Positions 44,868 to 55,964 of a stretch of DNA of 64,000 nucleotides are shown one piece after another. The first letter of the stretch is position 1, and every line of letters begins with the position of its first letter. The notes below the pieces were generated by a model. That model was not told where the DNA came from. It did not search any database and saw only the letters and a program-made list of their open reading frames with translations. The position numbers and the translations under genes were made by a program. Source of the DNA: JAJZQD01 sp021847735 (GTDB lineage Bacteria > Bacillota > Thermincolia > Thermincolales > UBA2595); NCBI GenBank assembly GCA_027324025.1, contig DAHVYW010000035.1:5831-69830 (forward strand), read 5' to 3'.

Positions 44868-46079
44868 ATGTCAAAAAAGATTGTACTGGCCTATTCGGGA
44901 GGATTAGATACATCTATCATTATTCCCTGGCTGAAGGAAAACTACGGTTACGAGGTTATTGCTATGGCCGCGGACGTAGGCCAGGGCGAAGAGCTTGAGC
45001 CGTTAAACGAAAAGGCTATTAAAACAGGGGCCAGTAAAATATACATAGAAGATGTCAAAAAGGAATTTGTGGAGGAATTTATCTGGCCGACCCTTAAGGC
45101 CAATGCCGTATATGAGGGCAAGTACCTGTTAGGCACGTCTTTTGCCAGGCCTCTGATTGCCAAGCGGATGGTTGAAATTGCCCGTCAGGAGGGCGCCGAA
45201 GCGATAGCCCACGGGGCTACCGGCAAAGGCAACGACCAGGTGAGATTTGAGCTTACAGTAAAGGCTCTGGCGCCGGAACTAAAGATTGTTGCGCCGTGGC
45301 GGGAGTGGGATATCCGGTCCAGGGAAGATGCAATCGCTTATGCCGAAGCAAGGGGAATCCCTATTCCGGTGAAAAAGGGCCATGCTTACAGCATGGACCG
45401 CAACCTCTGGCACCTCAGCCACGAAGGGGAAGACCTGGAAGACCCCTGGAATGAGCCCAAGGACAGCCTGCTAATGTTAACAACTCCGCCCGAAAAAGCG
45501 CCGGACAAGCCAACTTATGTGGAAATCGAATTTGACCGGGGGATACCGGTCAAGTTGAACAGCCAGGCTATGGACGGGGTCAAACTGATTGAAACCCTCA
45601 ACAAAACAGCCGGAGAGAACGGCGTTGGCATAATTGACATGGTGGAAAACCGGCTGGTGGGCATGAAGTCAAGGGGGGTATATGAAACCCCGGGCGGTAC
45701 GGTTTTGTATGCGGCACACCGCGAACTGGAACTCCTCTGCATAGACAGGGACACCTTACACTACAAAGATCTGATTTCCCAACGTTACGCGGAACTAGTC
45801 TACTATGGGGTTTGGTATCACCCGCTCAGAGAAGCCCTGGATGCCTTTGTGGATGTCACCCAAAAGACTGTTACAGGCATGGTCAGAATGAAGCTTTATA
45901 AAGGAAGCTGTACACCTGCCGGGACCAAGTCGCCTTACTCCCTCTACAATGAGGAATTTTCCACTTTTGGCCGTGACGAAGTGTACAACCAAAAAGATGC
46001 CGAAGGGTTTATCAATCTTTTCGGCCTGCCCATGAAAGTCCGGGCCATCATGGAGAAAAAGGCGGGACTTAAAGATTAG
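44868..46079 (+). CDS. argG: Argininosuccinate synthase
   Basis: ArgG ligates citrulline and aspartate with ATP. The 403 residues start with the PP-loop [15 protein letters not shown] and contain [14 protein letters not shown] and the [14 protein letters not shown] segment. GAGAGGAG precedes the ATG. It leads the argG, membrane protein, argH subgroup. Confidence 0.97.
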   Translation: MSKKIVLAYSGGLDTSIIIPWLKENYGYEVIAMAADVGQGEELEPLNEKAIKTGASKIYIEDVKKEFVEEFIWPTLKANAVYEGKYLLGTSFARPLIAKRMVEIARQEGAEAIAHGATGKGNDQVRFELTVKALAPELKIVAPWREWDIRSREDAIAYAEARGIPIPVKKGHAYSMDRNLWHLSHEGEDLEDPWNEPKDSLLMLTTPPEKAPDKPTYVEIEFDRGIPVKLNSQAMDGVKLIETLNKTAGENGVGIIDMVENRLVGMKSRGVYETPGGTVLYAAHRELELLCIDRDTLHYKDLISQRYAELVYYGVWYHPLREALDAFVDVTQKTVTGMVRMKLYKGSCTPAGTKSPYSLYNEEFSTFGRDEVYNQKDAEGFINLFGLPMKVRAIMEKKAGLKD

Positions 46080-46100
46080 AATTTAAGTAAAGGGGATTGC

Positions 46101-46385
46101 GTGTTGTATAGTCCGATAGTATTTGAAGTTTTACTGGTCCTAAGCGGCCTTGGGTTGATACTTGGGGCATCCTACTACTTTCGCCCCGAAAAAATCGTGT
46201 ACAGGAGAATCAAAAGCCAGCATTGGGAGACTGCCAAAAAAGACCCGGAATTCCGGAAGTGGCTGGATACGGAGATCCGGGTGCAGATTAAACGGACCCA
46301 GCGGATGGGTATGATTATGGTAATTCTGGAGGCTATCTGGTTAGTGCTGGTTTTCGGCCTTTGGATGAAAACTCGGGGACACTGA
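46101..46385 (+). CDS. Small membrane protein between argG and argH
   Basis: The 94 residues have one hydrophobic helix at each end (about 6-26 and 68-88) joined by a charged segment ([20 protein letters not shown]). I do not recognise a family. The start is GTG, with AAAGGGGA ahead. It overlaps the region just before argH and is presumably co-transcribed with the arginine genes. Confidence 0.7.
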   Translation: MLYSPIVFEVLLVLSGLGLILGASYYFRPEKIVYRRIKSQHWETAKKDPEFRKWLDTEIRVQIKRTQRMGMIMVILEAIWLVLVFGLWMKTRGH

Positions 46386-46408
46386 TTATTGACGAAGGGA
46401 GGGTGTTA

Positions 46409-47785
46409 ATGATGAAACTCTGGGGCGGACGGTTTACCAAAGGGACAGATAAGGTCGTGGAAGATTTTCATTCTTCCATATCCTTTGACCGGCGGCTTTT
46501 CAGGCAGGATATCAAAGGCAGCATTGCCCATGCCCGGATGCTAGGCCGGCAGGCTATAATTCCCCAGGACGAGGCCGGGGCTATTATTACCGGACTGGAA
46601 GGAATCCTGGCCGATATAGAATCAGGGAAGGTCGAGTTTGAGGTTGGGGCCGAAGACATCCACATGAACATCGAAAAAATCCTCATCGAGCGGATTGGCG
46701 ATACCGGCCGCAAACTGCATACTGCCCGCAGCAGAAATGACCAGGTGGCCCTGGATATCCGCATGTACTTAAAAGAAGAGATTACCGAAACGACAGCCCT
46801 GTTAATAAAGCTGCAGGAAATCCTGCTCGAGTTGGCCAAGCTGCATACCGGGACCGTCATGCCGGGATATACCCACCTTCAGCGCGCCCAGCCCATAACC
46901 TTCGGGCACCACCTGATGGCATATTTTCAAATGTTTAAGCGTGACATTGAACGCCTGACAGATTGCTATAAAAGGACTGACAGTATGCCGCTAGGTTCCG
47001 GGGCCCTGGCAGGGACCACCTTTCCCCTGGACAGAAACGCTGTAGCCGGAGAACTTGGATTCGCCTGTATCACCCCGAACAGCCTGGATGGTGTCAGTGA
47101 CCGTGATTTCGCTGTCGAGTTCTGTGCTGCCGCCTCAATCATCATGATGCACCTTAGCCGTTTCTGTGAGGAAATAATCTTATGGTCTTCAGCGGAATTT
47201 CAGTTTATCGAACTCGACGACGCTTATTCGACCGGCAGCAGTATCATGCCCCAGAAAAAGAACCCCGATGTGGCGGAGCTTATTCGGGGAAAAACCGGGC
47301 GGGTGTATGGCAACCTGGTCGCCCTGTTGACAGTCATGAAATCTTTGCCGCTGGCCTACAACAAGGACATGCAGGAAGACAAGGAAGCCCTTTTCGATGC
47401 CGTCGACACCGTCAAAGGGTGCCTGCTTGTGTTTGCCCCTATGGTCGAAACCATGCGTATCAGACAAGACATGATGGCCGGGGCGGCACGGGGTGGATTT
47501 ACCAATGCCACTGAGGTCGCCGACTACTTGGCCAAAAAGGGAGTTCCCTTTAGAAAGGCCCACGAAATAGTGGGGAGACTGGTACTGGAGTGTATCGACA
47601 AAGGGATATCTCTGGACAAACTCAGTATTGAGGAATTTAAACAGGCCTCTCCGGTAATTGAAAGCGATATCTATGACGCCATCGACATTGAAAAGTGTGT
47701 TGCCGCCCGAAATGTGACAGGCGGCCCGGCGCCTGATGCCGTAATCGAGTCGATTAGAGCCGGAAGGGCGTGGCTGGATCAATAG
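46409..47785 (+). CDS. argH: Argininosuccinate lyase
   Basis: ArgH splits argininosuccinate into arginine and fumarate, the last step. The 458 residues include [17 protein letters not shown] and the superfamily signature [15 protein letters not shown] at 46409 (or 46412) follows GGGAGGG; upstream in-frame starts overlap the preceding gene. Confidence 0.96.
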   Translation: MMKLWGGRFTKGTDKVVEDFHSSISFDRRLFRQDIKGSIAHARMLGRQAIIPQDEAGAIITGLEGILADIESGKVEFEVGAEDIHMNIEKILIERIGDTGRKLHTARSRNDQVALDIRMYLKEEITETTALLIKLQEILLELAKLHTGTVMPGYTHLQRAQPITFGHHLMAYFQMFKRDIERLTDCYKRTDSMPLGSGALAGTTFPLDRNAVAGELGFACITPNSLDGVSDRDFAVEFCAAASIIMMHLSRFCEEIILWSSAEFQFIELDDAYSTGSSIMPQKKNPDVAELIRGKTGRVYGNLVALLTVMKSLPLAYNKDMQEDKEALFDAVDTVKGCLLVFAPMVETMRIRQDMMAGAARGGFTNATEVADYLAKKGVPFRKAHEIVGRLVLECIDKGISLDKLSIEEFKQASPVIESDIYDAIDIEKCVAARNVTGGPAPDAVIESIRAGRAWLDQ

Positions 47786-47808
47786 CCTGCCGCTCTTCAC
47801 CGCCGGTT

Positions 47809-48582
47809 CTAAAAACTTACCACAGCATTGTTATAGTCTATCTCATAGCCGTCTGGGGTTACCATTTGAAACAGGTATTCGCGGTTGTTGTTTAAGGCCT
47901 GCAATTCACCGGAAACGCTCATAATCAGGTCCTGTTTGTTCAAAGCCAATACCTGGACCCCGGTTCTTGACGGGGTGCCCAGTAAAATCACCTGGTTGTT
48001 TAAAACTATCACATCGGTAATTTGGTGCTGGATTGCCACCACCACTAAGGTATCTTCCGGTCTATCGTCATAGACCGGAATTTTAATTTTTCCAGCGGAT
48101 TCCGCGATTCCGCATTCGTGGACCGTCTCGTTCCAGAGACCTTCCGTCCCAGGAGTGACAAACAGGCGATGGTAAGAGCTGTGGATACGGTCCGGCAGGT
48201 TGCCCCATGCCCCTTGTTTACTGTGCCAGTAAGGCTCATAGTCGGGCCTGACCCAGGCCCGGTCGTCATAGATTGTTTCAAAAGGTACGCGGGACCCCTC
48301 TGTTACAACAGCCGAGGCCGGCATGCTTTCCGTTGCCGCCGATGGTTTATCAGCTGTCACAATCTTTACCGGGGTTACCGGTTCAAGTTTGGTTAACCTT
48401 TCCCGGAGGTCGCGATTCTCCCTGGCCAGCTTCTCAACTTCCGTCATCCGGGTTTCTTTGACTGGCTTAATACTTACCTGGGGTTCCTGGTGGGCAATGG
48501 TAAATATTAAAAATGCAATAACAATTATTAAAAAATATAGGATTAGTTTGTCCTTATCAAGCAAACCACGAATTATCACCAT
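47809..48582 (-). CDS. Membrane-anchored protein of unknown function
   Basis: The 257 residues have one N-terminal membrane helix (LILYFLIIVIAFLIFTIA), a short coiled-coil-like stretch (VEKLARENRDLRERLTKLE), a low-complexity linker and an extracytoplasmic domain I do not recognise, with several aromatic residues (PYWHSKQGAWGNLP). The ATG at 48582 follows GAGGTGATT. It converges with argH. Confidence 0.7.
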   Translation of the reverse strand: MVIIRGLLDKDKLILYFLIIVIAFLIFTIAHQEPQVSIKPVKETRMTEVEKLARENRDLRERLTKLEPVTPVKIVTADKPSAATESMPASAVVTEGSRVPFETIYDDRAWVRPDYEPYWHSKQGAWGNLPDRIHSSYHRLFVTPGTEGLWNETVHECGIAESAGKIKIPVYDDRPEDTLVVVAIQHQITDVIVLNNQVILLGTPSRTGVQVLALNKQDLIMSVSGELQALNNNREYLFQMVTPDGYEIDYNNAVVSF

Positions 48583-48690
48583 GAAAATCACCTCATATTA
48601 GAGGATAGGCAGTTTTATTCCCGTTTATACCTTACAAGAATTTTTTCGGGCATTAAATTATTGCATAAATATTACATAGTGGCAATTAAT

Positions 48691-48802
48691 CCCAATTCCA
48701 AGACTCCACCTTCTATAAGGTGGAGTTTCCACTTTTCTGCTTCAGTGGGGGTAGAGTCCCCCACTGAAGTTTCGATGTTCAGCTTTAGCTGAACGAGTTC
48801 AC
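48691..48802 (-). repeat. R2 repeat, copy 1
   Basis: This 112-bp unit, read on the minus strand, has three hairpins: GTTCAGCT/AGCTGAAC, CTTCAGTGGGGG/CCCCCACTGAAG and ACTCCACCT/AGGTGGAGT. It differs from copy 2 at one base, in the third loop. Such hairpin-rich units resemble ends of IS200/IS605-type elements, but no transposase is adjacent. The surrounding gap 48583-49173 has no gene. Confidence 0.85.
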
Positions 48803-49038
48803 TATCGCAAAATGGAGAAATAGGAAGTAAACTAAAGGTGAAGTACAATTTTTTACCGATTTTCAGTTTTTAAGTGTTGTAACCAAAACCTCTGCGGTAA
48901 TAAATAACCCGGTGGCCTCATATGCAAACCCGGATTACTTAAGACTGTATACCAAAGGAAGCCTATTCGATATTTCTGCATAGAGTCATTCATTATAAGT
49001 AGATTGGGGCAAGCCCCTTTTTGGTTCCCCAAAAAAAT

Positions 49039-49066
49039 GGGAAGGAATATACCTGCCTCTTCCCCG
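49039..49066. repeat. R1 solo-arm remnant
   Basis: GGGAAGGAATATACCTGCCT followed by CTTCCCC matches the right-hand arm of the R1 elements (AAGGAATATACCTGC), but no left arm or core is found nearby. Confidence 0.45.
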
Positions 49067-49089
49067 CCATGTACCCCATTTATTCTGTC

Positions 49090-49118
49090 TTGAAATCAAA
49101 TACTTACTATTATATACT
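49090..49118 (+). promoter_or_regulatory. Promoter of lysC
   Basis: TTGAAA at 49090-49095 and TATACT at 49113-49118 with a 17-bp spacer, about 55 bp before the GTG start. No lysine riboswitch is recognisable in the short leader. Confidence 0.75.
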
Positions 49119-49173
49119 AAATAATATGGTTTAAAGATTTGATTCAACAACAGGTTAGGGAGAGGTGTGACAA

Positions 49174-50370
49174 GTGAAAATCGTCGTGCAAAAATTCGGT
49201 GGTACTTCTGTGGCAACTACCGAAGGAAGGGCAAAAGCCAGTGAACGGATACTTGCCGCCAAAGCGCAGGGTTATGCTCCGGTGGTGGTTGTTTCCGCCA
49301 TGGGTAGGAGAGGCGAGCCATATGCCACAGATACACTGATAGATTTGGTAGCGTCTTTACATAACGATATCGAACCAAGGGAACTTGATCTTTTAATTTC
49401 CTGCGGCGAAATCATTTCCACAGTTGTCATGGCCACTTCGCTAAAAAATATGGGTCACCCGGCAGTAGCCCTAACAGGGGGGCAGGCAGGCATCTGTACG
49501 GATGGTAATTACGGGAATGCCCAAATCATCGAAATCGATCCCAATCCCATCAGAAATCATTTATCCCAGGGTAAAATTGTTATAGTAGCCGGGTTTCAGG
49601 GCGTGAGTGACGACGGCAGTACAACTACCCTCGGCAGGGGTGGCAGTGACACGACCGCCACCGCATTGGGAGCGGCTTTGCGGGCTGAGGTTGTGGAGAT
49701 ATATACCGATGTTGACGGGGTTATGACAACAGACCCGAGGTTGGTTCCCGATGCCGCTATTATGAAAGATATATCTTATAAGGAAATATGCGAGATGGCT
49801 TACCAGGGTGCCAAGGTTATACACCCGAGGGCTGTCGAAGCTGCGATGAACGGGAAAGTGCCCATCAAGATTAAGAATACGTTTTCGGATGCCGAGGGCA
49901 CCTTGATTGCGGAAAATGTGGCGGAACGGGTTATCACCGGTCTGGCACACCTTTCAAATATCAGTCAGGTGAAGGTTGGTCCATTGGCTGGGGATGCCGT
50001 CCAGATGGCTAAGGTAAAGGTGTTAAAGACGACGGCTGAGGCCCAGATTAGCATTGACATGATTGGCGTGTCTCCCAATTCAATTTTCTTCATTATTGAC
50101 GGGAACGACACCGAAAAGGCCCGAAAAGCCTTACAGCAGGCCGGGTACGATAGCAACGTAGAAACCGGTTGCGCCAAACTTTCAGTAATCGGCGCCGGTA
50201 TGGAAGGGGTTCCGGGCGTCATGGCCAATGTTATGGAATCCCTGTACAAAGCGGGAGTGACGGTCCTTCAGACATCAGATTCCGACATAACTATTTCCTT
50301 CCTCATCAAGGAAGCCGATTTGACCAAAGCGATTCAGATTCTGTACACAAGCTTCGATTTAGGCAAATAA
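49174..50370 (+). CDS. lysC: Aspartate kinase
   Basis: This enzyme phosphorylates aspartate, the first step to lysine, threonine and methionine. The 398 residues start VQKFGGTSVATTEGR and contain TLGRGGSDTTATALGAAL, followed by two ACT regulatory domains (about 265-398; ISIDMIGVSPN, VIGAGMEGVPGVMANVMESL). The start is GTG after AGGGAGAGGTG. It stands alone ahead of the T-box. Confidence 0.95.
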   Translation: MKIVVQKFGGTSVATTEGRAKASERILAAKAQGYAPVVVVSAMGRRGEPYATDTLIDLVASLHNDIEPRELDLLISCGEIISTVVMATSLKNMGHPAVALTGGQAGICTDGNYGNAQIIEIDPNPIRNHLSQGKIVIVAGFQGVSDDGSTTTLGRGGSDTTATALGAALRAEVVEIYTDVDGVMTTDPRLVPDAAIMKDISYKEICEMAYQGAKVIHPRAVEAAMNGKVPIKIKNTFSDAEGTLIAENVAERVITGLAHLSNISQVKVGPLAGDAVQMAKVKVLKTTAEAQISIDMIGVSPNSIFFIIDGNDTEKARKALQQAGYDSNVETGCAKLSVIGAGMEGVPGVMANVMESLYKAGVTVLQTSDSDITISFLIKEADLTKAIQILYTSFDLGK

Positions 50371-50427
50371 GCGGATTCTAGAAAATCCCATGAAGGTTGC
50401 TGAATAATTAAATTTCTGCAAAATACC

Positions 50428-50457
50428 TTGACACAGACAAGGAGAATTTTGTATACT
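50428..50457 (+). promoter_or_regulatory. Promoter of the ilv-leu T-box transcript
   Basis: TTGACA (50428-50433) and TATACT (50452-50457), 18-bp spacer, ending about 20 bp before the T-box stem I. Confidence 0.82.
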
Positions 50458-50476
50458 AGATTCAATATATTTCAGG

Positions 50477-50748
50477 CAATAGTGATGAAGGGGAATTTAT
50501 ACATCGAAATGGCCTACAGAGAGCCGGGGAAGCTGAAAACCGGTGCCAGATTGTGTATAAGCCACTCACCCCTGAACTGACGGTCGAACGGTACAGAAGT
50601 ATTTAGTAGGCTGGTCCGGTGCACACCGTTATCATGCATGCGAAGACATTAAGAGGCCATTGTTTTATTAGATGGCAAGCAGGGTGGTACCGCGGAAGGT
50701 TTAACCTCTCGTCCCTGATAGGGCAATCTATCGGGAAGAGGGGTTTTT
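50477..50748 (+). ncRNA. T-box leader, probably tRNA-Leu responsive
   Basis: The conserved T-box sequence AGGGTGGTACCGCGG lies at 50681-50695. The competing terminator has arms at 50704-50721 and 50728-50744 (CCTCTCGTCCCTGATAG / CTATCGGGAAGAGG) followed by TTTTT. Uncharged tRNA stabilises the antiterminator and allows read-through. A CTC triplet followed by A at 50565-50567, on the 3' side of stem I, is the likely specifier, which would be leucine. This fits the ilv/leu genes downstream. Confidence 0.93.
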
Positions 50749-50880
50749 CAATATTACGAAATGCTTCATGACCCAGTGGGTATGGTTCATGGTTGAAAGG
50801 GAACCTATCCGGGGTTTTTGTTTATAAGGCTCTCGAAAAGGCAGCCCGTTACCGACAACTAACTGATGGGAGGGGTTTCA

Positions 50881-52545
50881 TTGAAAAGCGATGCAGTTAA
50901 AAAAGGAATGGAGAAAGCTCCCCACCGCTCCTTGTTTAAAGCGATGGGTTATACTGATGAGGAATTAGCCAGGCCACTAATCGGGATTGTCAACTCCCAG
51001 AACGAAATAGTGCCGGGACATATACACCTTGATACTATAGCTGAGGCGGTTAAGACCGGGGTACGGATTGCAGGGGGGACCCCTATCGAGTTTCCTGCTA
51101 TCGGAGTTTGTGACGGAATAGCAATGAACCATGCGGGGATGAAATATTCCCTCGCCAGCAGGGAAATAATTGCTGACTCAGTGGAAATTATGACCTTGGC
51201 TCATGCCTTTGACGGGTTAGTTCTGATACCCAACTGCGATAAAATAATTCCCGGGATGCTGATGGCTGCGGCCCGCCTAAACATACCTGCCATCGTGGTC
51301 AGCGGCGGCCCCATGCTTACCGGGAAATACAAGGGTAAAGATGTTTCTTTAAGCAATATTTTCGAAGGTGTCGGGGCAGTCCGCGGCGGTAGAATGACAG
51401 AAGATGAACTGGCCGAAATGGAAGAAGCGGTTTGCCCGGGCTGTGGTTCATGTGCAGGGATGTTTACTGCAAACACCATGAACTGTCTTACTGAAGTATT
51501 GGGTTTGTCCCTTCCCGGAAGCGGGACTATCCCCGCCGTGACGGCAGCCAGGATAAGGCTGGCCAAGGCTACCGGGATGAAGATTATGGAGTTGGTTGAA
51601 AGGGATATTAAACCCTTAGACATTATGACTGAAGAGTCGTTCTTTAATACCATAGCTGCTGATATGGCCCTTGGGGGGTCAACAAATACGGTCCTCCATT
51701 TACCGGCTATCGCCCATGAATGCGGGTTTAAACTGGAACTTGATAAGTTTCAGGAAATCAACGAGAAAACCCCGCATATGTGCAAGCTTAGCCCTGCAGG
51801 ATTCCACCATATTCAGGACCTGAATGAGGCCGGAGGCATCCCAGCCGTGCTGGCGGAACTCAGTAAAAAAGGACTTTTGTATCTTGACCGGTTGACAGTT
51901 ACCGGAAAGACCATGGGAGAAAATATAATAGGAAAGAAAATCTTAAATCCTGAGGTAATCAGGCCTTTAGATAACCCATACAGCGAAAAAGGCGGGCTGG
52001 CTATTTTAAGAGGTAATATTGCCGTCCAGGGGTCAGTGGTCAAAGAGGCTGCGGTTGCCCCTGAGATGCTCCGCCACAAGGGGCCGGCCAGGGTTTTTGA
52101 ATCAGAGGAGGAAACCTGCCAGGCCCTCATTGCAGGAAAAGTAAACAAGGGTGATGTAATCGTCATCCGTTATGAAGGTCCCAAGGGAGGGCCGGGGATG
52201 AGGGAAATGCTTACACCTACGGCTATGGTAGCAGGCCTCGGACTTGATAAGGATGTCGCCCTGATTACCGACGGGCGTTTCTCCGGCGCCACCAGGGGCG
52301 CCTCCATTGGGCATGTTTCTCCCGAGGCTGCAGAAGGAGGGCCAATTGCCGCTGTGAGAGATGGAGACATCATTGAAATAGATATTCCCAACTGCAAGCT
52401 GAATGTTCTGATTAGTGAAGAGGAACTCAAAGCCCGTCTGGCTGAATGGAGACCCCGTGAACCCAGAGTCAAAAAAGGCTACCTGGCCCGCTATGCCAAG
52501 ATGGTAACATCTGCGAGCACAGGTGCAGTGCTTAGAGATGAGTGA
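50881..52545 (+). CDS. ilvD: Dihydroxy-acid dehydratase
   Basis: This Fe-S enzyme makes the 2-keto acid precursors of valine, leucine and isoleucine. The 554 residues contain [13 protein letters not shown] and the cysteine-rich [16 protein letters not shown] motif. The TTG at 50881 follows GGGAGGGG; an ATG at 50866 precedes that site and is less likely. Its TGA stop lies inside R2 copy 2. First gene after the T-box. Confidence 0.96.
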   Translation: MKSDAVKKGMEKAPHRSLFKAMGYTDEELARPLIGIVNSQNEIVPGHIHLDTIAEAVKTGVRIAGGTPIEFPAIGVCDGIAMNHAGMKYSLASREIIADSVEIMTLAHAFDGLVLIPNCDKIIPGMLMAAARLNIPAIVVSGGPMLTGKYKGKDVSLSNIFEGVGAVRGGRMTEDELAEMEEAVCPGCGSCAGMFTANTMNCLTEVLGLSLPGSGTIPAVTAARIRLAKATGMKIMELVERDIKPLDIMTEESFFNTIAADMALGGSTNTVLHLPAIAHECGFKLELDKFQEINEKTPHMCKLSPAGFHHIQDLNEAGGIPAVLAELSKKGLLYLDRLTVTGKTMGENIIGKKILNPEVIRPLDNPYSEKGGLAILRGNIAVQGSVVKEAAVAPEMLRHKGPARVFESEEETCQALIAGKVNKGDVIVIRYEGPKGGPGMREMLTPTAMVAGLGLDKDVALITDGRFSGATRGASIGHVSPEAAEGGPIAAVRDGDIIEIDIPNCKLNVLISEEELKARLAEWRPREPRVKKGYLARYAKMVTSASTGAVLRDE

Positions 52546-52654
52546 ACTCGTTCAGCTAAAGCTGAACATCGAAACTTCAGTGGGGGACTCTACCCCCACT
52601 GAAGCAGAAAAGTGGAAACTCCACCTAATAGAAGGTGGAGTCTTGGAATTGGGA
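52542..52654 (+). repeat. R2 repeat, copy 2
   Basis: This near-identical plus-strand copy of the 112-bp R2 unit starts GTGAACTCG; the TGA inside this start is the ilvD stop codon. The same three hairpins occur. It separates ilvD from ilvB inside the operon and might create a 3'-end processing site. Confidence 0.88.
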
Positions 52655-52659
52655 TAAAA

Positions 52660-52712
52660 GATTACTGGTCACTGGCGACTGGTCAGATTGCCACTGGCCA
52701 CCAATCACTTTT
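52660..52712 (+). repeat. Degenerate CACTGGC-type short repeats
   Basis: TGGTCACTGGCGACTGGTC and GCCACTGGCCACCAATCAC form imperfect direct and inverted repeats between R2 copy 2 and ilvB. They resemble the complement of the tract at 37716-37785. Confidence 0.5.
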
Positions 52713-52743
52713 TGCAGAATAAGTTATGACGGAGGTGGAGTAG

Positions 52744-54405
52744 ATGAACCTATCCGGGGCGCAAATTATTGTGAAAAGCCTGCAGGAAGAAGGCGTTGAA
52801 GCCATTTTTGGTTATCCTGGAGGCCAAGTCCTAGAAATCTATGACGCATTGTATCATTCATCATTGAAACACTACCTTGTTCGGCATGAACAGGGGGCTG
52901 CCCATGCGGCCGACGGCTATGCAAGGGCAACGGGTAAACCGGGGGTTTGTCTGGCAACATCCGGCCCTGGAGCTACCAACCTGGTTACAGGTATAGCCAC
53001 AGCCTATATGGATTCGGTGCCGATGGTGGCTTTAACAGGTCAGGTACCGTGTAACCTGCTGGGCAAGGATTCCTTTCAGGAAGCTGACATCACCGGAATC
53101 ACCCTGCCAATAACCAAACACAACTACCTGGTGAAAGATGTCAAAGACCTGGCCAAAACCATAAAAGAGGCTTTTCATATTGCCACTACAGGCCGGCCGG
53201 GACCGGTACTGATAGATGTCCCCAAAGATGTATCCGTAAAGAAGACCAAGTTTAAGTACCCGGATACTACCTGCCTCAAAGGCTACAAGCCTACTTTGGA
53301 GGGTAATAAAGGCCAGATTGGCGTTGCCGCCAAAATGATTGCCGAATCTAAAAGGCCGGTTCTTTATGTCGGCGGCGGAGTAGTCATTTCCGGAGCCAGT
53401 GGCGAGCTGTTTAAGCTGGCTGAGTTAACCCTTAGTCCGGTGACCACTACACTGATGGGAATTGGCGCTTTCCCGGAAACCCACCCCCTGTCGCTGGGAA
53501 TGTTGGGAATGCACGGCACAAAAGCTGCCAACTACGCCGTCAGTGAATGTGACCTGCTTATCGCGGTCGGGGCCAGGTTTGATGACCGGGTAACGGGTAA
53601 ACTTGACGAATTTGCTCCTTCGGCCAGAATCGTGCATATTGACGTAGACCCTGCGGAAATCGGCAAAAATGTCAGAGTCGATGTACCTATTGTCGGGGAT
53701 GTCAAAAACATTCTGGTAGAACTCAACAGTAAACTGGAACAGCACCTTTCCACCAATTGGCAAGACAAGATTTCCGAGTGGAAAGCAAAACACCCGCTGA
53801 AATATGAGAAGAACGGTAAACTCAAGCCCCAGTTCATTGTTGAACAAATATATGACGTTACAAAAGGAAAAGCTACCATTGTAACGGAGGTTGGACAGAA
53901 CCAGATGTGGGCTGCCCAGTATTACAAGTATACGAAACCGCGGTCCTTCATCTCATCCGGAGGCTTGGGCACTATGGGTTACGGGCTGCCGGCGGCTATC
54001 GGGGCCAAGGTCGGGTGTCCTGACTCAATTGTGATTGACATAGCCGGTGACGGAAGCATCCAGATGAACATTCAGGAACTGGCCACAGCCGTACATTATA
54101 ATATTCCGGTAATTGTAGCAATATTAAATAACAATTTTCTTGGTATGGTCAGACAGTGGCAGGAAATTTTCTATGACCGCAGGTATTCCTATACCGATAT
54201 AACCGGTCCTGACTTTGTGAAGCTGGCAGAGGCTTACGGTGCTATGGGAATTCGGGTGAATGACCCCAAAGAGGTTAAACCCGCGATTAAAAAGGCCATC
54301 GAAGCCAAACGCCCGGTTATAATTGATTTTGTTGTGGAACGGGAAGAGAACGTATTTCCGATGGTTCCCCCGGGCGGCGCTATCCACAAGATGTTAGGAG
54401 GTTAG
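52744..54405 (+). CDS. ilvB: Acetolactate synthase large subunit (first copy)
   Basis: This ThDP/FAD enzyme condenses pyruvate to acetolactate or acetohydroxybutyrate. The 553 residues show the catalytic Glu motif [18 protein letters not shown], the FAD-region [20 protein letters not shown] and the ThDP motif [30 protein letters not shown] precedes the ATG. It is followed at once by the small subunit gene ilvN. Confidence 0.96.
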   Translation: MNLSGAQIIVKSLQEEGVEAIFGYPGGQVLEIYDALYHSSLKHYLVRHEQGAAHAADGYARATGKPGVCLATSGPGATNLVTGIATAYMDSVPMVALTGQVPCNLLGKDSFQEADITGITLPITKHNYLVKDVKDLAKTIKEAFHIATTGRPGPVLIDVPKDVSVKKTKFKYPDTTCLKGYKPTLEGNKGQIGVAAKMIAESKRPVLYVGGGVVISGASGELFKLAELTLSPVTTTLMGIGAFPETHPLSLGMLGMHGTKAANYAVSECDLLIAVGARFDDRVTGKLDEFAPSARIVHIDVDPAEIGKNVRVDVPIVGDVKNILVELNSKLEQHLSTNWQDKISEWKAKHPLKYEKNGKLKPQFIVEQIYDVTKGKATIVTEVGQNQMWAAQYYKYTKPRSFISSGGLGTMGYGLPAAIGAKVGCPDSIVIDIAGDGSIQMNIQELATAVHYNIPVIVAILNNNFLGMVRQWQEIFYDRRYSYTDITGPDFVKLAEAYGAMGIRVNDPKEVKPAIKKAIEAKRPVIIDFVVEREENVFPMVPPGGAIHKMLGG

Positions 54406-54409
54406 AGCT

Positions 54410-54922
54410 ATGAGGCATATCCTTGCAGTGTTAGTAGAAAACAACCCTGGTGTCCTGACCCGTGTCGCCGGTCTATTCAGCCGGCGCGGCTATAACATTG
54501 ACAGTTTAACAGTCGGGCGGACGGAGAATCAGAATATTTCCAGGATGACCATCGTTGTTGAAGGGGATGACCTGGTTCTGGAGCAGGTTACGAAACAACT
54601 ACATAAGCTTATCGATGTTATTAAGATTAATGATATAACGTCTGAGCAGTACGTTGACCGTGAACTGGTACTGGTTAAAGTTGGGGCAGACGCTGCAGTC
54701 CGGGGAGAAATAATGCAGATTGTCGATATATTCCGGGCCCGGATTGTTGATATAGGCCAGCGTACCCTGATTATCGAATGTACCGGTGACGAAGGAAAAA
54801 TCAATGCTGTGATTGAGTCCCTCAAGTCTTTTGGCATCAAGGAACTTGTTCGTACAGGCAAGATTGCCATGTTAAGGGGACAGAAATTTACTTCACTAAA
54901 TGAAACTAGGGAGGATGATTAA
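54410..54922 (+). CDS. ilvN: Acetolactate synthase small (regulatory) subunit
   Basis: The 170-residue regulatory subunit has an N-terminal ACT domain ([32 protein letters not shown]) and the C-terminal AHAS small-subunit domain. It activates the catalytic subunit and gives valine inhibition. It starts 4 bp after ilvB behind TTAGGAGG. The gene symbol ilvH is also used. Confidence 0.95.
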   Translation: MRHILAVLVENNPGVLTRVAGLFSRRGYNIDSLTVGRTENQNISRMTIVVEGDDLVLEQVTKQLHKLIDVIKINDITSEQYVDRELVLVKVGADAAVRGEIMQIVDIFRARIVDIGQRTLIIECTGDEGKINAVIESLKSFGIKELVRTGKIAMLRGQKFTSLNETREDD

Positions 54923-54923
54923 A

Positions 54924-55919
54924 TTGGTAAAAATGTATTATGACAATGACGCTGATCTAAATCTTTTAAAGGACAAGACTATTGCGGTGATAGGTTATGG
55001 CAGCCAAGGCCATGCCCAGGCACAAAACCTTAAAGACAGCGGCTTACATGTCATTATCGGTTTGCGCCGTGACCTGCCCGAATGGGATGCTGCGGTTAAG
55101 TATGGTTTTGAGGTCATGACAGTTGCAGAAGCGGCAGAAAAGGCACAGATTATTCAAATCCTGGTCCCTGACCAGACTCAGGCTATGGTCTACAAAGAAT
55201 CCGTTGCCCAGCACCTGACTGCCGGAAAAGCCCTGTGCTTCTCCCATGGTTTTAATATCCACTTCGGCCAGATTGTTCCCCCGGCGGATGTTGATGTCTT
55301 CATGGTAGCCCCCAAGAGCCCGGGCCATATGGTGCGCAGGATGTACCAGGAGGGCGCAGGCGTTCCCGGACTGGTTGCCATTCATCAGGATGCCACCGGC
55401 AAGGCTATGGATGTAGCCCTTGCTTATGCCAAGGGGATTGGCTGCACCAGGGCCGGAGTATTTGAAACCACTTTCAAAGAAGAGACCGAAACCGACCTCT
55501 TTGGTGAGCAGGCAGTTCTATGCGGTGGTGTTACCGAGCTTATTAAAGCAGGTTTTGATACCCTGGTGGAAGCCGGTTATGCTCCCGAAATGGCATATTT
55601 CGAATGCCTGCATGAGATGAAACTCATTATTGACCTGATTTACGAAGGCGGAATGAGTTACATGAGGTATTCCATCAGTGATACCGCTGAATACGGGGAT
55701 TATGTGACCGGGCCCCGAATTATAACGGAAGAGACCAGGGAAGAAATGCGCCAGGTCCTATATGAGATTCAATCCGGGCAGTTTGCCCGGGAGTGGCTCC
55801 TTGAAAACAGTGTGAACCGCCCGGTATTTAACGCTTTGAGAAAAGCCGGTGGTGAACATCAAATTGAAATCGTTGGGAAGAAGCTTCGCGATATGATGCC
55901 CTGGCTGAAGAAGAAGTAA
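54924..55919 (+). CDS. ilvC: Ketol-acid reductoisomerase
   Basis: IlvC isomerises and reduces acetolactate with NAD(P)H. The 331 residues are a class I form, with the dinucleotide motif [14 protein letters not shown] and the metal-site Glu/Asp region [14 protein letters not shown]. The TTG at 54924 gives [15 protein letters not shown] and is 9 bases from GGGAGG; upstream ATGs overlap ilvN and downstream ATG 54933 is too far from the site. Confidence 0.95.
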   Translation: MVKMYYDNDADLNLLKDKTIAVIGYGSQGHAQAQNLKDSGLHVIIGLRRDLPEWDAAVKYGFEVMTVAEAAEKAQIIQILVPDQTQAMVYKESVAQHLTAGKALCFSHGFNIHFGQIVPPADVDVFMVAPKSPGHMVRRMYQEGAGVPGLVAIHQDATGKAMDVALAYAKGIGCTRAGVFETTFKEETETDLFGEQAVLCGGVTELIKAGFDTLVEAGYAPEMAYFECLHEMKLIIDLIYEGGMSYMRYSISDTAEYGDYVTGPRIITEETREEMRQVLYEIQSGQFAREWLLENSVNRPVFNALRKAGGEHQIEIVGKKLRDMMPWLKKK

Positions 55920-55964
55920 ACGGGCGCTAGCGACTAGCGGCCAGTTTTGATAATAAACAAGGGT

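Noticed and set aside
48600..49173. Lysine riboswitch upstream of lysC
   Set aside because: The leader after the predicted promoter is only about 50 bases and the conserved lysine-riboswitch core is not visible; the upstream gap is explained by R2 and an R1 remnant.
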